Below are positions 25,356-44,263 of a stretch of 64,000 nucleotides of DNA, one piece after another (positions within the stretch are counted from its first letter, which is position 1; every line of letters starts with the position of its first letter). Below the pieces are notes generated by a model, which did no database searches, was not told where the DNA came from, and saw only the letters and a program-made list of their open reading frames with translations. The DNA is from Stenocarpella maydis (taxonomy: Eukaryota; Ascomycota; Sordariomycetes; Diaporthales; Diaporthaceae), in the NCBI GenBank assembly GCA_002270565.1, contig NQMI01000114.1:62001-126000 (forward strand). Direction: 5' to 3'. Position numbers and translations under genes: made by a program.

Positions 25356-26481
25356 CTAACAACTAAAGGGAACAGAAACAGCCGCGTCCCGATAAGCCAA
25401 AACAATGCCATCAACTGTGACATACAATCCAGCCACACATATGAAAAGTCCACCCATGATCGTCAGGACGCTCAGGGTCGTCATGCCCCAGGACTTGGAC
25501 CACGCCCTCTTCCCCCTCCCATAATGGTACGCATCGTAGAGCCAGAAGAACCCCTGTAGTATTGAGACTCATCGTTCAAGGAACCAAGGAAGAAGATATG
25601 TTTGAATATAGCATGGAACCGGTCACGTGCGGCCATGGCTTTTAAGACATGTGCTCTGAGGAGGAGATTGTCGTCAATGAGCGGGGTTTTTTTGTCCCTG
25701 GAAGCTGCTTACGGCGATGCCATACGTGTACCACGAGGCGAACAAGCTCGCTGAGATGCCGATGAGGCAGTTGAAGATGGGCACGCCCGCCGCCAGCACG
25801 AACGCTGCGCTGTTGGCCAGCACGACCAGGAGCACCCAGACGCCCCAGCCGAAGAGGATCATGCCGGCGTCGCCCATCCTGGTCACCTGTTATTCACCTG
25901 CTGCGTGTCCCGAGGTGGCATATTCTGGAACGCTCCGAGGAACAGACATCGGACAGCGGTAGCAGGGCAAGAACGGCACTCACGAGTGGACTGCCACGGG
26001 ACCATGGGTATCGTTAGTAAGCAGTGTCAGGATTGACCTCGTAGTATGGTGCCCCATATCTTGTTGCACTCTCGTGTGGGGATCTCACCCTGGGGGTGGC
26101 GTAGCTTGAATACGATAAGGAGCCAGCTCGTGAAGGTCGCGAAGGCGCCCAGGAAGATGATGACGACGACGCCCGGCACGACCCCGACCACGGCGAGACT
26201 CGACGGCAGGGACAGCATGCCGTTCGAGACGATCTCGGCTATCATGAGGACGGCGACGAGCGGCCAGCTCATGGTCCGGTAGTGGATCTGGGGGCGAGCT
26301 GGTCAGCGAACAAGGTCATCTGTGTTGAGAGATGCTGATGCCTCGTCATCTGGGCGCGCTCCTCGTCCCCGAAGACATTGTCTGCGGGAGCGTAGGCCTC
26401 CTGGGGCGGGGTTTCCGATGGGTATCCATACTCGTGGTAGGCACCGGGCTGGAGCGGTTTCTTGCTCTCGCGGTCGACCAT
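25356..26481 (-). pseudogene. Mtr/AAAP-type amino-acid permease with internal deletion and lost splice donor
   Basis: Reading the minus strand, exons 26350-26481, 26089-26287, 25984-25990 (7 nt), 25713-25878 and 25356-25553 join in phase to 233 aa. Exon 2 matches the N-terminal membrane core of fungal neutral amino-acid permeases (MIAEIVSNGMLSLPSS). The 7-nt exon joins HPQ to VHSMGDAG, as expected for the family. The sequence then jumps from MGDAGMILFG straight to the C-terminal part (ANSAAFVLAAGVPIFN, GFFWLYDAYH, ending VPFSC), so about 200 central residues, roughly half of a 450-residue transporter, are missing in frame. The first intron has AT where GT is expected (atgacg after GCCCAG). 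Five membrane segments remain instead of about eleven. An internal ATG in exon 2 (MSWPLV) could still start a shorter product. Most likely non-functional. Confidence 0.72.
25984..25990 (-). other. 7-nt microexon of the permease relic
   Basis: TCCACTC on the minus strand is preceded by an ideal CTTACTAAC branch point and GTGGCAG acceptor, and followed by a GTGAGT donor. Including it, and only it, restores the VHSMGDAG reading. Confidence 0.7.
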
Positions 26482-27836
26482 GGTGGCGGCCGCTTATCAA
26501 GAAGTTTGGGACCTGCAGGTGTGATAATATACCGGGTGAATGGGTGAGAATTTAGTCACTAGTATTTCCATCTGCATAACCACTTTCCGCTTTTAGCGCT
26601 GCATGGTATCACGCTTTTGTACCTAATAAGCACATCAGCCCGCTGTATACTGTATATATACTCCCCCATCTGCTTACCTACCTGTCCTATCGACCTGCCT
26701 ACCTGAGACAGGCTCGACGCTCGCTCAGGCTAATGTTACCACGCTGGAGTCTGTCTGTAGTCTAGTTGAATTCCCTTTCTAGAGCCTGAAAATTATCACA
26801 ATACATGTCTACTCGGGCTCGGCCGACCATCCATGAGGTCACTGCCGTCTCTGTAGCTCTCAAGGGGACTCCGGTTATGGACTCTGATTAGGAATATTCC
26901 CAGCCTCAGGTGGGCCCAGTCCCGGTGGAAGCGGCGTACATCAACTGGTTCCGGTTCCTGAGGATACTTTGTCGAAAGTCGCGACGAGGAAGGGTCTCTT
27001 CACGTCAAGAGACCCAGAGTTCACAAGGTAAGTAACACACTAATACACGCAGGACTGAGATTCTTCTCATAGCTACTACTACTAAGATTAGGGTGTTGAG
27101 GTTTTAAGCAAACCATGAACTTATATATTAATTAAGTAGTTAGCCAAATATTCAGCTTCGGTTTGTCACAAGACTTGGACCAAAATAATACGAGGTACTA
27201 TATCTTTAATACTTTTCACATAACTACATAAAATATAATAGAATAATAATTAAAGAAGAGCAAGACTTGCCAATACCTTTACTGACAATAGTACGTACTA
27301 CCTGACAACGTCCTATGATTAGCCCATTAGCCGAATAGACTAAAAGACCAGAATTTCCAACCGATAGTTGAGATTCCCAAGCAGTATAAAAGAGCCGTAC
27401 CGTCGCATTTCTTTATCAGCCTTGCAAACATACCTTTGCCAGAATTCAAACCAGATATCCGAGTCAGGCAGTATCTATATATTTGCGCTAATTCTTACTG
27501 TGGATTTCGAGGAATCTACTCAAGTGTGGCCAGACCATCCACACATACACCACAACAGCCAAGCGAGAGGGTGTGCCCGCGCCGCTACACTATAGCGTAG
27601 GAAGCACACCGAAATGCCAGACTTCTCTAGAAGCGCTTCTAAGAGAATCCAGTGTAGCTTATATGCCCGTGCCGTCACAGCAAGAAGCGTCCAACCAGTT
27701 GGACTAGGCAGGGTTGCCGTTAGCCGACGATAAGCGAACGCGGGCCGTGACATCATGAGCATCAATCATCTTACTGCGGGAACTGCGGGAATCAGACCTT
27801 CCTACCAGCCATGGTGTGAGGTGTGCCGCTCCGAAC
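26482..27836. other. AT-rich intergenic tract and promoter of HMG-CoA lyase
   Basis: 26560-27400 is AT-rich with no open frames; a transposon relic is possible but not recognisable. 27400-27836 is closer to normal composition and includes a palindrome, agaagcgcttct, at 27629-27640. No gene is supported. Confidence 0.5.
27385..27392 (+). promoter_or_regulatory. Possible TATA box upstream of HMG-CoA lyase
   Basis: TATAAAAG, 452 bp before the HMG-CoA lyase start codon. Spacing to the start is long for a fungal TATA, so the leader would be about 400 nt if it is used. Confidence 0.3.
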
Positions 27837-29004
27837 ATGAAGTCCCTGAGGCCAATCACTCGACATATCCTGCGGAGGAGCTCCCCGCGGTGCCTGCGGA
27901 CGTTTGCTACGGCCTCGGAAACCGCTGGCCAGCAGCAGCAGTTTGACAATCGTGTCAAGATCGTCGAGGTGGGCCCCCGCGATGGCCTGCAGAACGAGAA
28001 GAAGACGATACCACTGGCGACAAAGATCGAGTTGATCGAGAAGCTGGCAGGGACGGGGCTTACCGCAATCGAGGCCGGGTCTTTTGTGTCGCCAAAATGG
28101 GTTCCTCAGGTGTGTTGCCCCGCTGGTTGTTGAAGGCCGTGTCCGCTCGCCGCTGACAGAGCATCCCCAGATGGAGAGCTCGAATGAGATCCTCGAGCAC
28201 CTCCTCAGGAACACGCCTGCCTCCCCCGTACCGATAACCTACTCCTTCCTAGTCCCCAACATCAAGGGCCTCTCCAACGCCACGTCCATCCTCCAGTCCC
28301 ACCCGGGCGCCTTTGTCACCGAGTCGACGCGAACGATCCTCAACAAGGACAAGCCCGAGGTGGAGCTCGCCGTTTTCGCGGCGGCGACCGAGTCCTTCAG
28401 CCAGAAGAACCTCAACTGCTCGGTCGCGGCTTCGCTGGAGCGCTTCCGCGAGGTCATCGCCGAGGCGAAGCGGTCCGTGGCCGACATCCGCGTGCGCGCG
28501 TACATTTCAGTGGTGCTGGGGTGCCCGTTCGAGGGCCACGTCGTCGACCCGCACCGCGTGGCCGAGATCGCGACGGACCTGCTCGAGATGGGCGCCGACG
28601 AGATCGCGCTGGGGGACACGACGGGGATGGGCACCGCGCCCCGCACCGCGCAGCTGCTGCGCAGCATGGCTGCCGCGGGCATCCGCAACGAGGACGTCGC
28701 GCTGCACTTCCATGACACGTACGGGCAGGCGCTGGTAAACATGGCGGTTGCGCTCGAGCATGGGATCCGGACTTTTGATTCGTCTGTTGGTGGGCTCGGG
28801 GGATGTCCGTACAGCCCCGGCGCGACGGGCAATGTGGCCACTGAGAATGTGGTATACTTCATGGAGACCCTGGGCATGGACACCGGGGTTGACCTGGATG
28901 CCGTGGTTGATATCGGACAGTGGATCACGGGGGAGATTGGAAAGGCGAACGAAAGCACAGTTGGGAAGGCTGTTCTGGGAGCGAGGGGACGGGCTGGCAA
29001 GTGA
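27837..29004 (+). CDS. Hydroxymethylglutaryl-CoA lyase, mitochondrial
   Basis: Two exons, 27837-28109 and 28171-29004, separated by a 61-bp intron (GTGTGT to CCCCAG with a gctgac branch), give 368 aa. The enzyme splits HMG-CoA into acetoacetate and acetyl-CoA in the last step of leucine catabolism. Active-site residues are all present: Arg48-Asp49 in VGPRDGLQN, His270 and His272 in [10 protein letters not shown] (matching human His233/His235) and the catalytic Cys303 in GGLGGCPY (matching human Cys266). The N-terminus is rich in Arg and Ser without acids ([16 protein letters not shown]), fitting a mitochondrial targeting peptide. No peroxisomal C-terminal signal is seen. It converges on deoxyhypusine synthase with 377 bp between stop codons. 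Intact. Confidence 0.95.
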
Positions 29005-29381
29005 GGTGCTGTGATGGATGGGTATCACCGCGAGTTCCTGGATAGGATCTGCAAAGGGTGTATATGGAACGGCAGCATGATTGTATACTTTGTCAACGGC
29101 TCCAGTCGGGGTGCTTCAGCCTAACGAGATTGCCCCGCGACATGTCATGCAGCTCGGACGTGATGTGTGTGGCTGTAAAGTGTGCTCTGGCAGCTTGCAG
29201 CTTCTGGGAAACGACACCGATTCTCAAGGACTTTATATTGTGGGAGGCATGTACGAGGTTCAAACGGCACGCTTTCCCTTTCGAATCCCGCATAAGCCGC
29301 CAGAGGCTGAGCTGCTGGCGTTCACCCTTCCAAGGTAATATCCAACAACTTCATGTCCCCAGATGGAGACATATCCCTGCT
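29005..29381. other. Convergent 3' spacer
   Basis: The spacer between two converging stop codons must carry both 3' untranslated regions and poly(A) sites. Nothing else is seen. Confidence 0.6.
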
Positions 29382-30497
29382 CTAAGCGCTGCTCTCCTCC
29401 TCCTTGGCAAAAGTGTTGGCCACTATAAATGGGAAGCAGGCCGTTGCCTCCACGTACACCTTGACACTGTCGGCCCCGGCCTTGATCTTGCCCCAGCTCA
29501 CGGCCTCGTCGGGCCTCGCCCCGGCGTCACTGCCATCGAACTCCTGGGCGGTGTTGATGTAGACGGCGGACTCGGCGCCGTTGCGCATCAGGCAGGCGTT
29601 GGCGATGTGGTGCTTGACGAGGCCGCCGCCGAGGATGATCATGCCGGCGCGCCTGGCGCGCACCGAGATGGTGTTTATGCGGCGGATGTCCTCGACGATG
29701 TCGACGCGCAGCTGGCGGGGCGAGGACTTGAAGGTGTGGAAGTAGAGCATGTCGCCGAGGCTGCCGTCGGTGAGGGCGGGGCAGAAGACGGGGATCTTGT
29801 TCTTCCAGGCCCAGTAGCAGACGGACGACTCGTTGTTGATCTCCCTGCCCAGGCGGTGGATGACCTTGGAGGGCGTCCAGACCAGCTCGCCGTCGACCTC
29901 GTCGCCCGTGGTGGGGTCGGCGTGGCTCCCGGCGGCCCTGCTGGCCTCCTGCTCGTCGAGCATGGCGTCGAGGATGGGCACGACCCAGTCCTCGAAGGCG
30001 CAGTAGTTGGAGTTTGGCACGACGAGGTTGCCGATGCGGTTGAGCCCGCGGGCGCGCAGGTCCCTGCCCTGGGCGCCGAAGCCGCCCGGGGACATGTAGG
30101 TGTCGCCGAGGCACTTGATGAGGTCCTCCTCGATGCCGCCGGCGGTGGTGACGACGGCGGAGACGTGGTTGTGCTCGACCAGGTAGCGCAGGACGCCGCG
30201 CAGGCCCGACGAGATGAGGTTGGAGGTGTACCCGAGGAAGATAGTGGTGCGGTCGCCCGTCTCCGGGTCGCGCCACGCGCGCATGTCGTTGATGATGCGC
30301 ACGGCGTCGCACATGGACGAGGCCTGGAAGCCCATGTTCTTCATGCCCTGGAGCAGGTCGTCGGCGGTGACGGGGCGGCCCTTGAGCCTGTTGAAGTCGA
30401 GCTCCTCGACCTTCTGGGAGCCCTCGGGCATCTCCTCGGACCTGACGAGGACGGCTTCCTTTGCGCCGGACGGGGCGGAGGCTGGCGTTGATGCCAT
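29382..30497 (-). CDS. Deoxyhypusine synthase
   Basis: Single exon of 371 aa, the usual length for eukaryotic deoxyhypusine synthase. The enzyme transfers the aminobutyl group of spermidine to a lysine of eIF5A in an NAD-dependent reaction, the first step of hypusine formation. The segment EAVSWGKI carries the active-site Lys337 (human Lys329). Other conserved family stretches are visible: [11 protein letters not shown] (88-98), [12 protein letters not shown] (117-128), [18 protein letters not shown] (233-250) and [10 protein letters not shown] (288-297). A fungal-type loop rich in Ala, Asp and Gly occupies about 184-205. The enzyme acts in the cytosol as a tetramer. No intron is needed. It lies head to head with the Snt1-like gene, 2.1 kb apart. 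Confidence 0.96.
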   Translation of the reverse strand: MASTPASAPSGAKEAVLVRSEEMPEGSQKVEELDFNRLKGRPVTADDLLQGMKNMGFQASSMCDAVRIINDMRAWRDPETGDRTTIFLGYTSNLISSGLRGVLRYLVEHNHVSAVVTTAGGIEEDLIKCLGDTYMSPGGFGAQGRDLRARGLNRIGNLVVPNSNYCAFEDWVVPILDAMLDEQEASRAAGSHADPTTGDEVDGELVWTPSKVIHRLGREINNESSVCYWAWKNKIPVFCPALTDGSLGDMLYFHTFKSSPRQLRVDIVEDIRRINTISVRARRAGMIILGGGLVKHHIANACLMRNGAESAVYINTAQEFDGSDAGARPDEAVSWGKIKAGADSVKVYVEATACFPFIVANTFAKEEESSA

Positions 30498-31880
30498 TTT
30501 GAGCCCAGAAGGGACGAGGCTAAGTCAGTACCAACAGCCGGCCACTTTGCCGGGTATATGCTTATGTTAAAAATCTTGGTTTGTTGATGCAGGGTCTCGT
30601 AGTCATGGCTGAGGTAGGATGCTGGCGGACTGATGAAAATTTGACATGGCCAGATGGGATGTTGCTGATATTGCTGCTGGTCTTGATAAATTTTTTAACC
30701 CCCCCCCCTTGTTATATTTCTTCGTTTCTTTCCAAATTTTGTTCCTGATCCCCTGATTGTGATTACATTCTGCCATGTGGAAGTGGAGGTTCCATGTGTT
30801 AGATGCACGCTGTGCAGGCTCGTGATGGTGTCGGCTTCTCACGGCCTCTTTCAATCCATGTCATGTTTTCTCTCGGTCGGTACGATGTAAAGTGACCTGA
30901 CATGCATGACATGACATGAGCAGGGCAGGCGGGCAGGCTGGAAGGGCGTGGCGTGGCATGGATCTAAAACCTCAAATCTACCCGCTCTCCTGCCGCCTGA
31001 TCCCTGCAGCAAGATGGGACCGTCGCAGGTGCGGTACCATTTGCTTGGGCAGCCCGGCAACATGAGCACGTTGGACCACCATGGTAGGTACACAGGGCTC
31101 TCTGACGGTATCAAGGAGTACTTGGAGAAGCCTCAAGACAGTCTGGTGGGCACTATACACTTGTAATACACTAGACCATATTCGGCACTGGCAGGCCCTT
31201 ATTCTTGTCCACCTGTTGCCGGGCTGGTGTGGTGGCGCTTACATCCCGAGGGATACTTGGCATGTACCCACCTCCCTCCCATGTTGCATATCTCTACGGA
31301 CGTACCTAGGTCGGTACTTAGACTAGTACTGTACACAAGTATCCTTCGATACAGTCGTGCAGGGGTCCAGCCGCGGGCAGGGGCGGGTGGGCCAGGGCCA
31401 TTGTTCCCCAAACCCAAGACTTGGTGCTAGCTTGGCCTGGAGGTGTGGAGACTTTGGCTGAGTTTGGGATGTCTGCTGGCGACAAAAGGGCGCTAGCCCT
31501 AGCTGGGTAGTTCGATTTCCTGTGTCTGGCTCGTCTGGCCTGCCCACCCGTTTTGCTGGTCTGGCTCGCCCGGCACACCTGGCTGCTTGGTGTTTGGCTG
31601 CGTTGCGATTGATGATTTGGACTTCCGACCTCGAACTGTTCCCTTTGCACACCTACAAGCGCCTCGCAACACAACACGCCCACACCCGCGTCATCCACAC
31701 CCCCCGACACCCTCGCGCCCAGCTGCCGCCATCTCCTTGACCTCCTTGAGCTCCATCTCATCCCTTCCTCCTCACCTTCGGCGTCGGTCCGGCCCAGCGG
31801 GACCCGTTGTACCCAACCTTGCGACCCGCGCCCCAGTCTTCTCGATTCCCACTTCTACCACTGCCGACATTCATCACCCG

Positions 31881-31906
31881 TCCATCCATCCATCCATCCA
31901 TCCATC
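31881..31906. repeat. CCAT tetranucleotide microsatellite
   Basis: About six and a half CCAT units in tandem in the leader of the Snt1-like gene. Confidence 0.9.
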
Positions 31907-32339
31907 TCTTTGCTCACAAAGTCAGCCGGCCCCGCGGCCCATCCGCCTCTGCTGCTGGAACCTGGTCTCTCGGCTCAAGATCCGACATCTCGCCCTGCCA
32001 GCCCTGACCCGACCTTTGCTGCGTATTGGTTCTTGACCAACCCCGACCTGGACTGACTTGAACTTTGAGCCTGACTGGCCTGCCCTTGGCCTTCCTGACA
32101 CGAACGTGACCTTCTCCGACCATTACCGTTTCTCACCACCACTGCTTGCTAGTCGATGCCCGTCCGACTGACTGGCCTGGCCCCACTGCACCGTCAAAAC
32201 ACAGTCTGATCTATCCTCGTCGAAATGTGCAACCTGTCTGCAGACATCTAGCAAGGACATACTGGGGCAGAGGCTGCCCTTTGGAGACATGTAAGCTTGA
32301 CCTCTTCTGTTCTGTCCTGTCTCTGTTTCTCGTCTCTAC

Positions 32340-32373
32340 CCCCCCCCCCCCCCACAAAAAAAAAAAAAAAAAA
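32340..32373. repeat. Poly(C)-poly(A) composite homopolymer tract
   Basis: A C-run of about 16 is followed by CA and an A-run of about 18. It lies inside the candidate 5'-leader intron of the Snt1-like gene. Confidence 0.9.
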
Positions 32374-32610
32374 GACCCACGCAAGCCGCCCGTTGTCAGT
32401 CTCTGTTTCTGCTCGCCTGGCCTCGCCTGACCTGGCGCGGCGCAACCCTTTAGTGCCCTTCGTGTCTTCTACCTCCAGACCCTCTCCTCCTCCAGTCTAG
32501 CCCACTTGTGTGTACCGCATGCTCCCTGCAGCTTGGTGCCTGCCCTGCCCTGCCCTCTTCTTTTCCCCTCCCTCTCCCTCCTCCATCGTCACCTGTTCTG
32601 GTCTGCATGG

Positions 32611-40143
<7,533 letters not shown>

Positions 40144-40934
40144 GAGCACGTAGAAAGGCTTGCCCGGGATTGGTCCTGCTTGATCGGAAAGTACTCGTTC
40201 GCTGCGATATCTGGGATCAGGCTCAGTATTTGTGAGGTGTAAGCCAAAGCTCGAGAGCACTGCGGCCGAACAGGAGGACACGATGGGCGGCTTCATGTCA
40301 AGCTCATCATCCAAGGCCGGCAGTCAGTCAATGGCGTTAACAAACCACATTAAGAAGGGTGTCGTGTTGTTTGTCTTTTCCCGTGTCGGTATTCCGTGTA
40401 TTTATGTGTCCGTGTAGATGTTAGTTAGTCAAGGGCGGATTTCGGGGCTGGCGAAGGGGCCAAGGGGAAGGACGGAAGGGGAGGTGGGGGGCGTGGAATC
40501 TCGAGTGGCTTGGCTTGTAACATGGGCATGCTTGTTCCCATGATGGGTAAAAAGACCGCACAGCAGAAGATCGGAGTCTTGGTTCTTAATTCAATTGGTT
40601 TTCGTCTGGATGTTTACGTGCTGCGTTTGAAACTTGGCTTGACATTGGGCGTCCCATTCTAGCGGGGGTTATGAAGCAGGTGGCATTTAGTTCTTCCTAG
40701 AAGCCCTAGCCGTTTGGATTTATAGAGCTAGGCTAGGCACACTACATGACTGTTAAAAGACTACTTTGATTATGAACGACGAAAGTCTCTGTGGGCGCAC
40801 TTCCTCGCTTCACAAGAGTTGGAACCGGAAGACGGGAGTCGAGATGAGGGGGAGGGGACCAACAAAGCAATGCACCTATAGGACAATGATTTCCGGGCGC
40901 CCTTTATAAATCCCCAATTTTCATCTTATCTTGG
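40144..40934. other. Intergenic, no gene recognised
   Basis: The spacer separates two converging genes (the Snt1-like gene and the MFS transporter). It contains a G-rich stretch at 40440-40500. No frame is supported. Confidence 0.6.
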
Positions 40935-42603
40935 CTATAACTTGACAGCCTTGCCTCGCAGCCGCTCACCGTACTTGTAGAACACAATCGGGAAGGGCAC
41001 AAAGGCGAGGGCAAGGAATCCAAGCAAGGTATTGCCCCACCCGTATCCTAAAGTGGTGTACATTGCTGGCCCAGCCAGGGGCAGGAACGGACTCAAAATG
41101 AAGCGAAGCAAATTGTTGGCGCCCAAGGCCGAGGCAGCTGATTGTGAGCCGAACAGGTCCACCAGATATAGCTGCGCGGGCATCTATGAAGAGGTCAGCT
41201 GAAGTGAACTTCTCAACACCAGCCTCGCAGTTGTTCGATGGGAAGGCTCCTGGGAGCGCGAGCACTCACCATGACGAAGAAGGCACCGAAGCCTATAAAG
41301 ACGGTCCCAATGATGGGCACGATCCAGTGCACCTGGTAGTAAGTGGTCCACCCATACACGAAAAGCCCAAGACCCACAAAGGGGCTGAACAGAATCATCA
41401 TCACCAGGTGGTGTTCGGGCTTCGGGCTTGCTGACCCTTCTGCCCTCATCCGCGACCGCTGCACACGGCCGTCCAAGCCGTGGAAGGCAGTCAGCGCCAG
41501 GACGAGCGCGACACCGGTACCCAGGTACACGAGGCCGGACATGGCAGTGCTGATGCCATATTGGCCCTCAAAGACGCTGGTGAAGGTCGTGAAGAGAAGG
41601 TACATGGTTCCGAAGATGAGGGCCACGTAGATGGAGACGACAAGCAGGATGGGCGACCTGACCAGGAGCTCGGTGGGCCGGACAAGCGTCGTGACGAGCA
41701 CGTGGGCCGGGGTCAGGCGGCTGGCTGTCAACCTGGACCGCAGCTCGGGGTTTCCGGAGCTGGCCCGGAGGCGTGCCGCCTTGTGCTCCAGCAGGATCTT
41801 GGGGTGTGTCTCGCGCATGAAGGCGGCGGCGGCGAGAAATATCACACCACTGATGATGACAAGCAGCCAGAACGTCCAGCGCCAACCCAGGCCGACAGCT
41901 GTGAACCCCCCGATGAGCGGCCCGAGTATCTTCAGCGCAGATCAGCCAGTGCCTAGCAGCAAAAAGCACCGCGGGAATACATAGCCAAACTCACTGGTCC
42001 TGTCAAAGGCCCCAGACTGAAGAGGGCCATGGCCACAGGCCGGGCCTCGGGGCGGGTGACGTCCGCGATGGTGGCGCCGCCCAGGGGCATCGGTACTCCT
42101 CCCATGAAGCCCGAGAGGAAGCGGAACACCATGAACTGCGCCACCGTCCTGCTGGCCCCGCAACCGACAACGAAGAGCAGGAAGAAGAGGTTCGAGATGT
42201 GATAGATGGGAAGGCGCCCATATGCTTCGCTCAGGGGCGACAGTATCATCGGCCCGAGCGCCAGGCCCAGGACGTATATGGTAATGGCGAGCTGGCTCAG
42301 CGTCTGCGACGTGACGTGGAACTCGTGGAGGAAAACGGGGGCTCCGGGAACGCACATTGTCGGTGCCATGTTCGTGACCAGGGCGAAGAGGGACACCATG
42401 ATTATGTGTGCCCACCTCTTGCCGCTGGCCCAGTTCTGCGGGTTTCTCGGGTCTTGTGGCCCCTCCCAGTCGACGACGTTGCGGTCGGCTGCCCCAGACC
42501 CGGCGGCCTTTTCTGTCTCTACCGGGGCAGGGCCTATCTGCGCCTCCGAGTCCACGGCGCCGGACTTGGACGCCGTCTCTGAAGCAGATATGGAGCCGGG
42601 CAT
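40935..42603 (-). CDS. MFS drug:H+ antiporter-like transporter (DHA1 type)
   Basis: Three exons on the minus strand, 41995-42603, 41270-41929 and 40935-41183, join in phase to 505 aa. The start ATG at 42603 opens MPGSISAS; the frame extends upstream only without an ATG. A soluble N-terminus of about 75 residues holds the WEGPQDPRNPQNW motif typical of fungal DHA1 exporters. About twelve membrane segments follow. The loop 2-3 signature appears as LSPLSEAYGRLPIY, and the segment-5 end as ILGPLIGGFTAVGLGWRW. Intron 1 (65 bp) uses an AAG acceptor, and intron 2 (86 bp) has GTGAGT and CATAG. Such proteins export small molecules from the plasma membrane, but the substrate cannot be told. No biosynthetic genes adjoin it. 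Confidence 0.9.
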
Positions 42604-44263
42604 GTTGCGAAGCGGCCACGAGGCAAAGACAAGACTGCTGCTATGGACTTGGGTGGGGGCGAGGAGCGCCAACTAGGCAAGTCTGACACTGGGTAAGGCA
42701 GAGAAAACTCACTGCACTTCAGACGGTGATGCGCTCAGCCCAGATGGAGTCGAGCCTGGCTTTAAGTATCTACATTACAGATATCACGTACCGGACATTC
42801 CAGCGGAGTGTCCGCCCTTGATATCTCCACACAAAGGATCCAGCGGCCTTTCAGCGCAATGCCGGAAGGTGCTACTCATCCAGCCCATAGCCATCCCTTG
42901 CGCCGTTGATCCCCGGCTGTTGCAGGGAGGAGAGGTCCAGCCAGCAGCGGCTAGGCAGGATGTCCGGAGGTAGCAGCACGTCCCTACGAGGCGCGGCCCA
43001 GCTGGGGGGCCTTGAGACAGCATGTGCGTGATCCAGGCACCCGGATCTCTCCCATGCAAGCCGGATGCTGTGCAGTGGTACTGCGGCAAGACGGACGAAC
43101 CTCCGCGGCTCCGGTGAAGGGTCGTGCTCCATAGGGCTGTCCCCTGTTCCTTGCTGATGGATGCTGACCGCCGGCCGACTGGGGACTTCCGGGCCCACGT
43201 CGCACACACCCCATTCTTTGTGGAGGTGGCCTTGACAGACCCAACTGATCTAGTAGACATGGAGACACCATAGGTGAGTCAGAAATCAGGCACAATAGTG
43301 CCCTGATGAGAAGCCAGATCTGACATCTCTTCCCGCGAGTGCCGAGCCTAGTGTGTCTGGCAGCCATGAAGGGTCCTTGAGCGTCAACCTTGGCTGGCAA
43401 TATCATACGGGCCAGGAGGCCAAGCCGACATCGAGGAAGGGGGTGCCTCCGCCCCCCCCCCCCCCGGGGACGAGCCTCCGTGTTTCAAGTTGGCTCGGGC
43501 GAAATCCATCAGCGCTGGGTTGCTCGAGTGTGAATGCATGCGCTGCTCAGGACGCGGTGCAACAGTCAGCAGAGGCGCCCGCTCTGCACAGCCCGCACCA
43601 GGCTGTCAAGAATTTAGCCCCATCTGCGGGAATCCGGCGCATTCGCTATGTCACTAAATCCCACGTCAATATACAGCAATGCTACAGGCAGCGGTGGGAC
43701 ATAGTGGGTGCAATCGGTGGCCCAGCTCGACACCGGCAAGAGGAGCATAGACAAGAGTCCTCCTACATAGTGACGCGTCCCATATGACACCGTACGCTTC
43801 TTCCCACCTCCGCTTCTAATTGGTGAAAATGCGTCACCGTTGTGGACGATGCCGCCGGTATTGCCGATTCATTGCTGATGCTTGTGGTTGCGATTTTACC
43901 ATGATAAGGGGATCCTGGTCGTACATGACTATGGGACCTTGCAAACTTCAAGTGCTTGAGAATACTCTTTTGCCACGTTTATACTGGGAATCTCTAGTCT
44001 CGTGGTGTATTAACTGGGGAGTGCTAGCAATGTCTCCAGAGCTGTCATGGGGCTGTTATTTACGGTTAGGCACCGCCCTAGAGCATACTTTCCGCCACAT
44101 ATCATTGGAATAGAACAAGTACCCATCACAGATTTGCTCTGGTACTGAATTTGAGTTGTGGATCCCCTCCGAGGCTGAGGCTGACTTGTGGGGACCTGGG
44201 CCCAATGTAGGTAATTAATCAGTGCAAACCTCTGCGGCGTGGGTCCCTCCCGGGGCAGAAGCC
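42604..44263. other. Intergenic, no gene recognised
   Basis: Frames of up to about 158 codons overlap on both strands at 42784-43400 without motifs. A C-run is at 43454-43466. From 43800 the composition turns more AT-rich. Probably the promoter region of the MFS gene plus decayed sequence. Confidence 0.5.

Larger units (their letters stand above)
30498..32610. other. Divergent intergenic region with long Snt1-like leader
   Basis: No gene is supported. The part next to the Snt1-like gene is pyrimidine-rich and includes a CCAT tandem (31881-31906) and a C-run joined to an A-run (32340-32373). A candidate 5'-leader intron runs from GTAAGC at 32289 to CTCCAG near 32478. A C-run lies at 30698-30708. 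Confidence 0.5.

Noticed and set aside
29527..30312. 261-codon minus frame rich in Arg, His and Pro
   Set aside because: It is a shifted reading of deoxyhypusine synthase on the same strand; composition is that of a GC-rich shadow.
29058..30491. 477-codon plus-strand frame
   Set aside because: It runs antisense to deoxyhypusine synthase, is rich in GAV-type residues and has no motif, a typical antisense shadow of a GC-rich gene.
31470..31530. tRNA-like B-box word gtagttcgatttcc
   Set aside because: No matching A box or cloverleaf stems around it; no tRNA is claimed in the window.
42784..43406. Overlapping minus frames of 111-158 codons upstream of the MFS gene
   Set aside because: Three frames overlap with equal length and none has a coherent domain.
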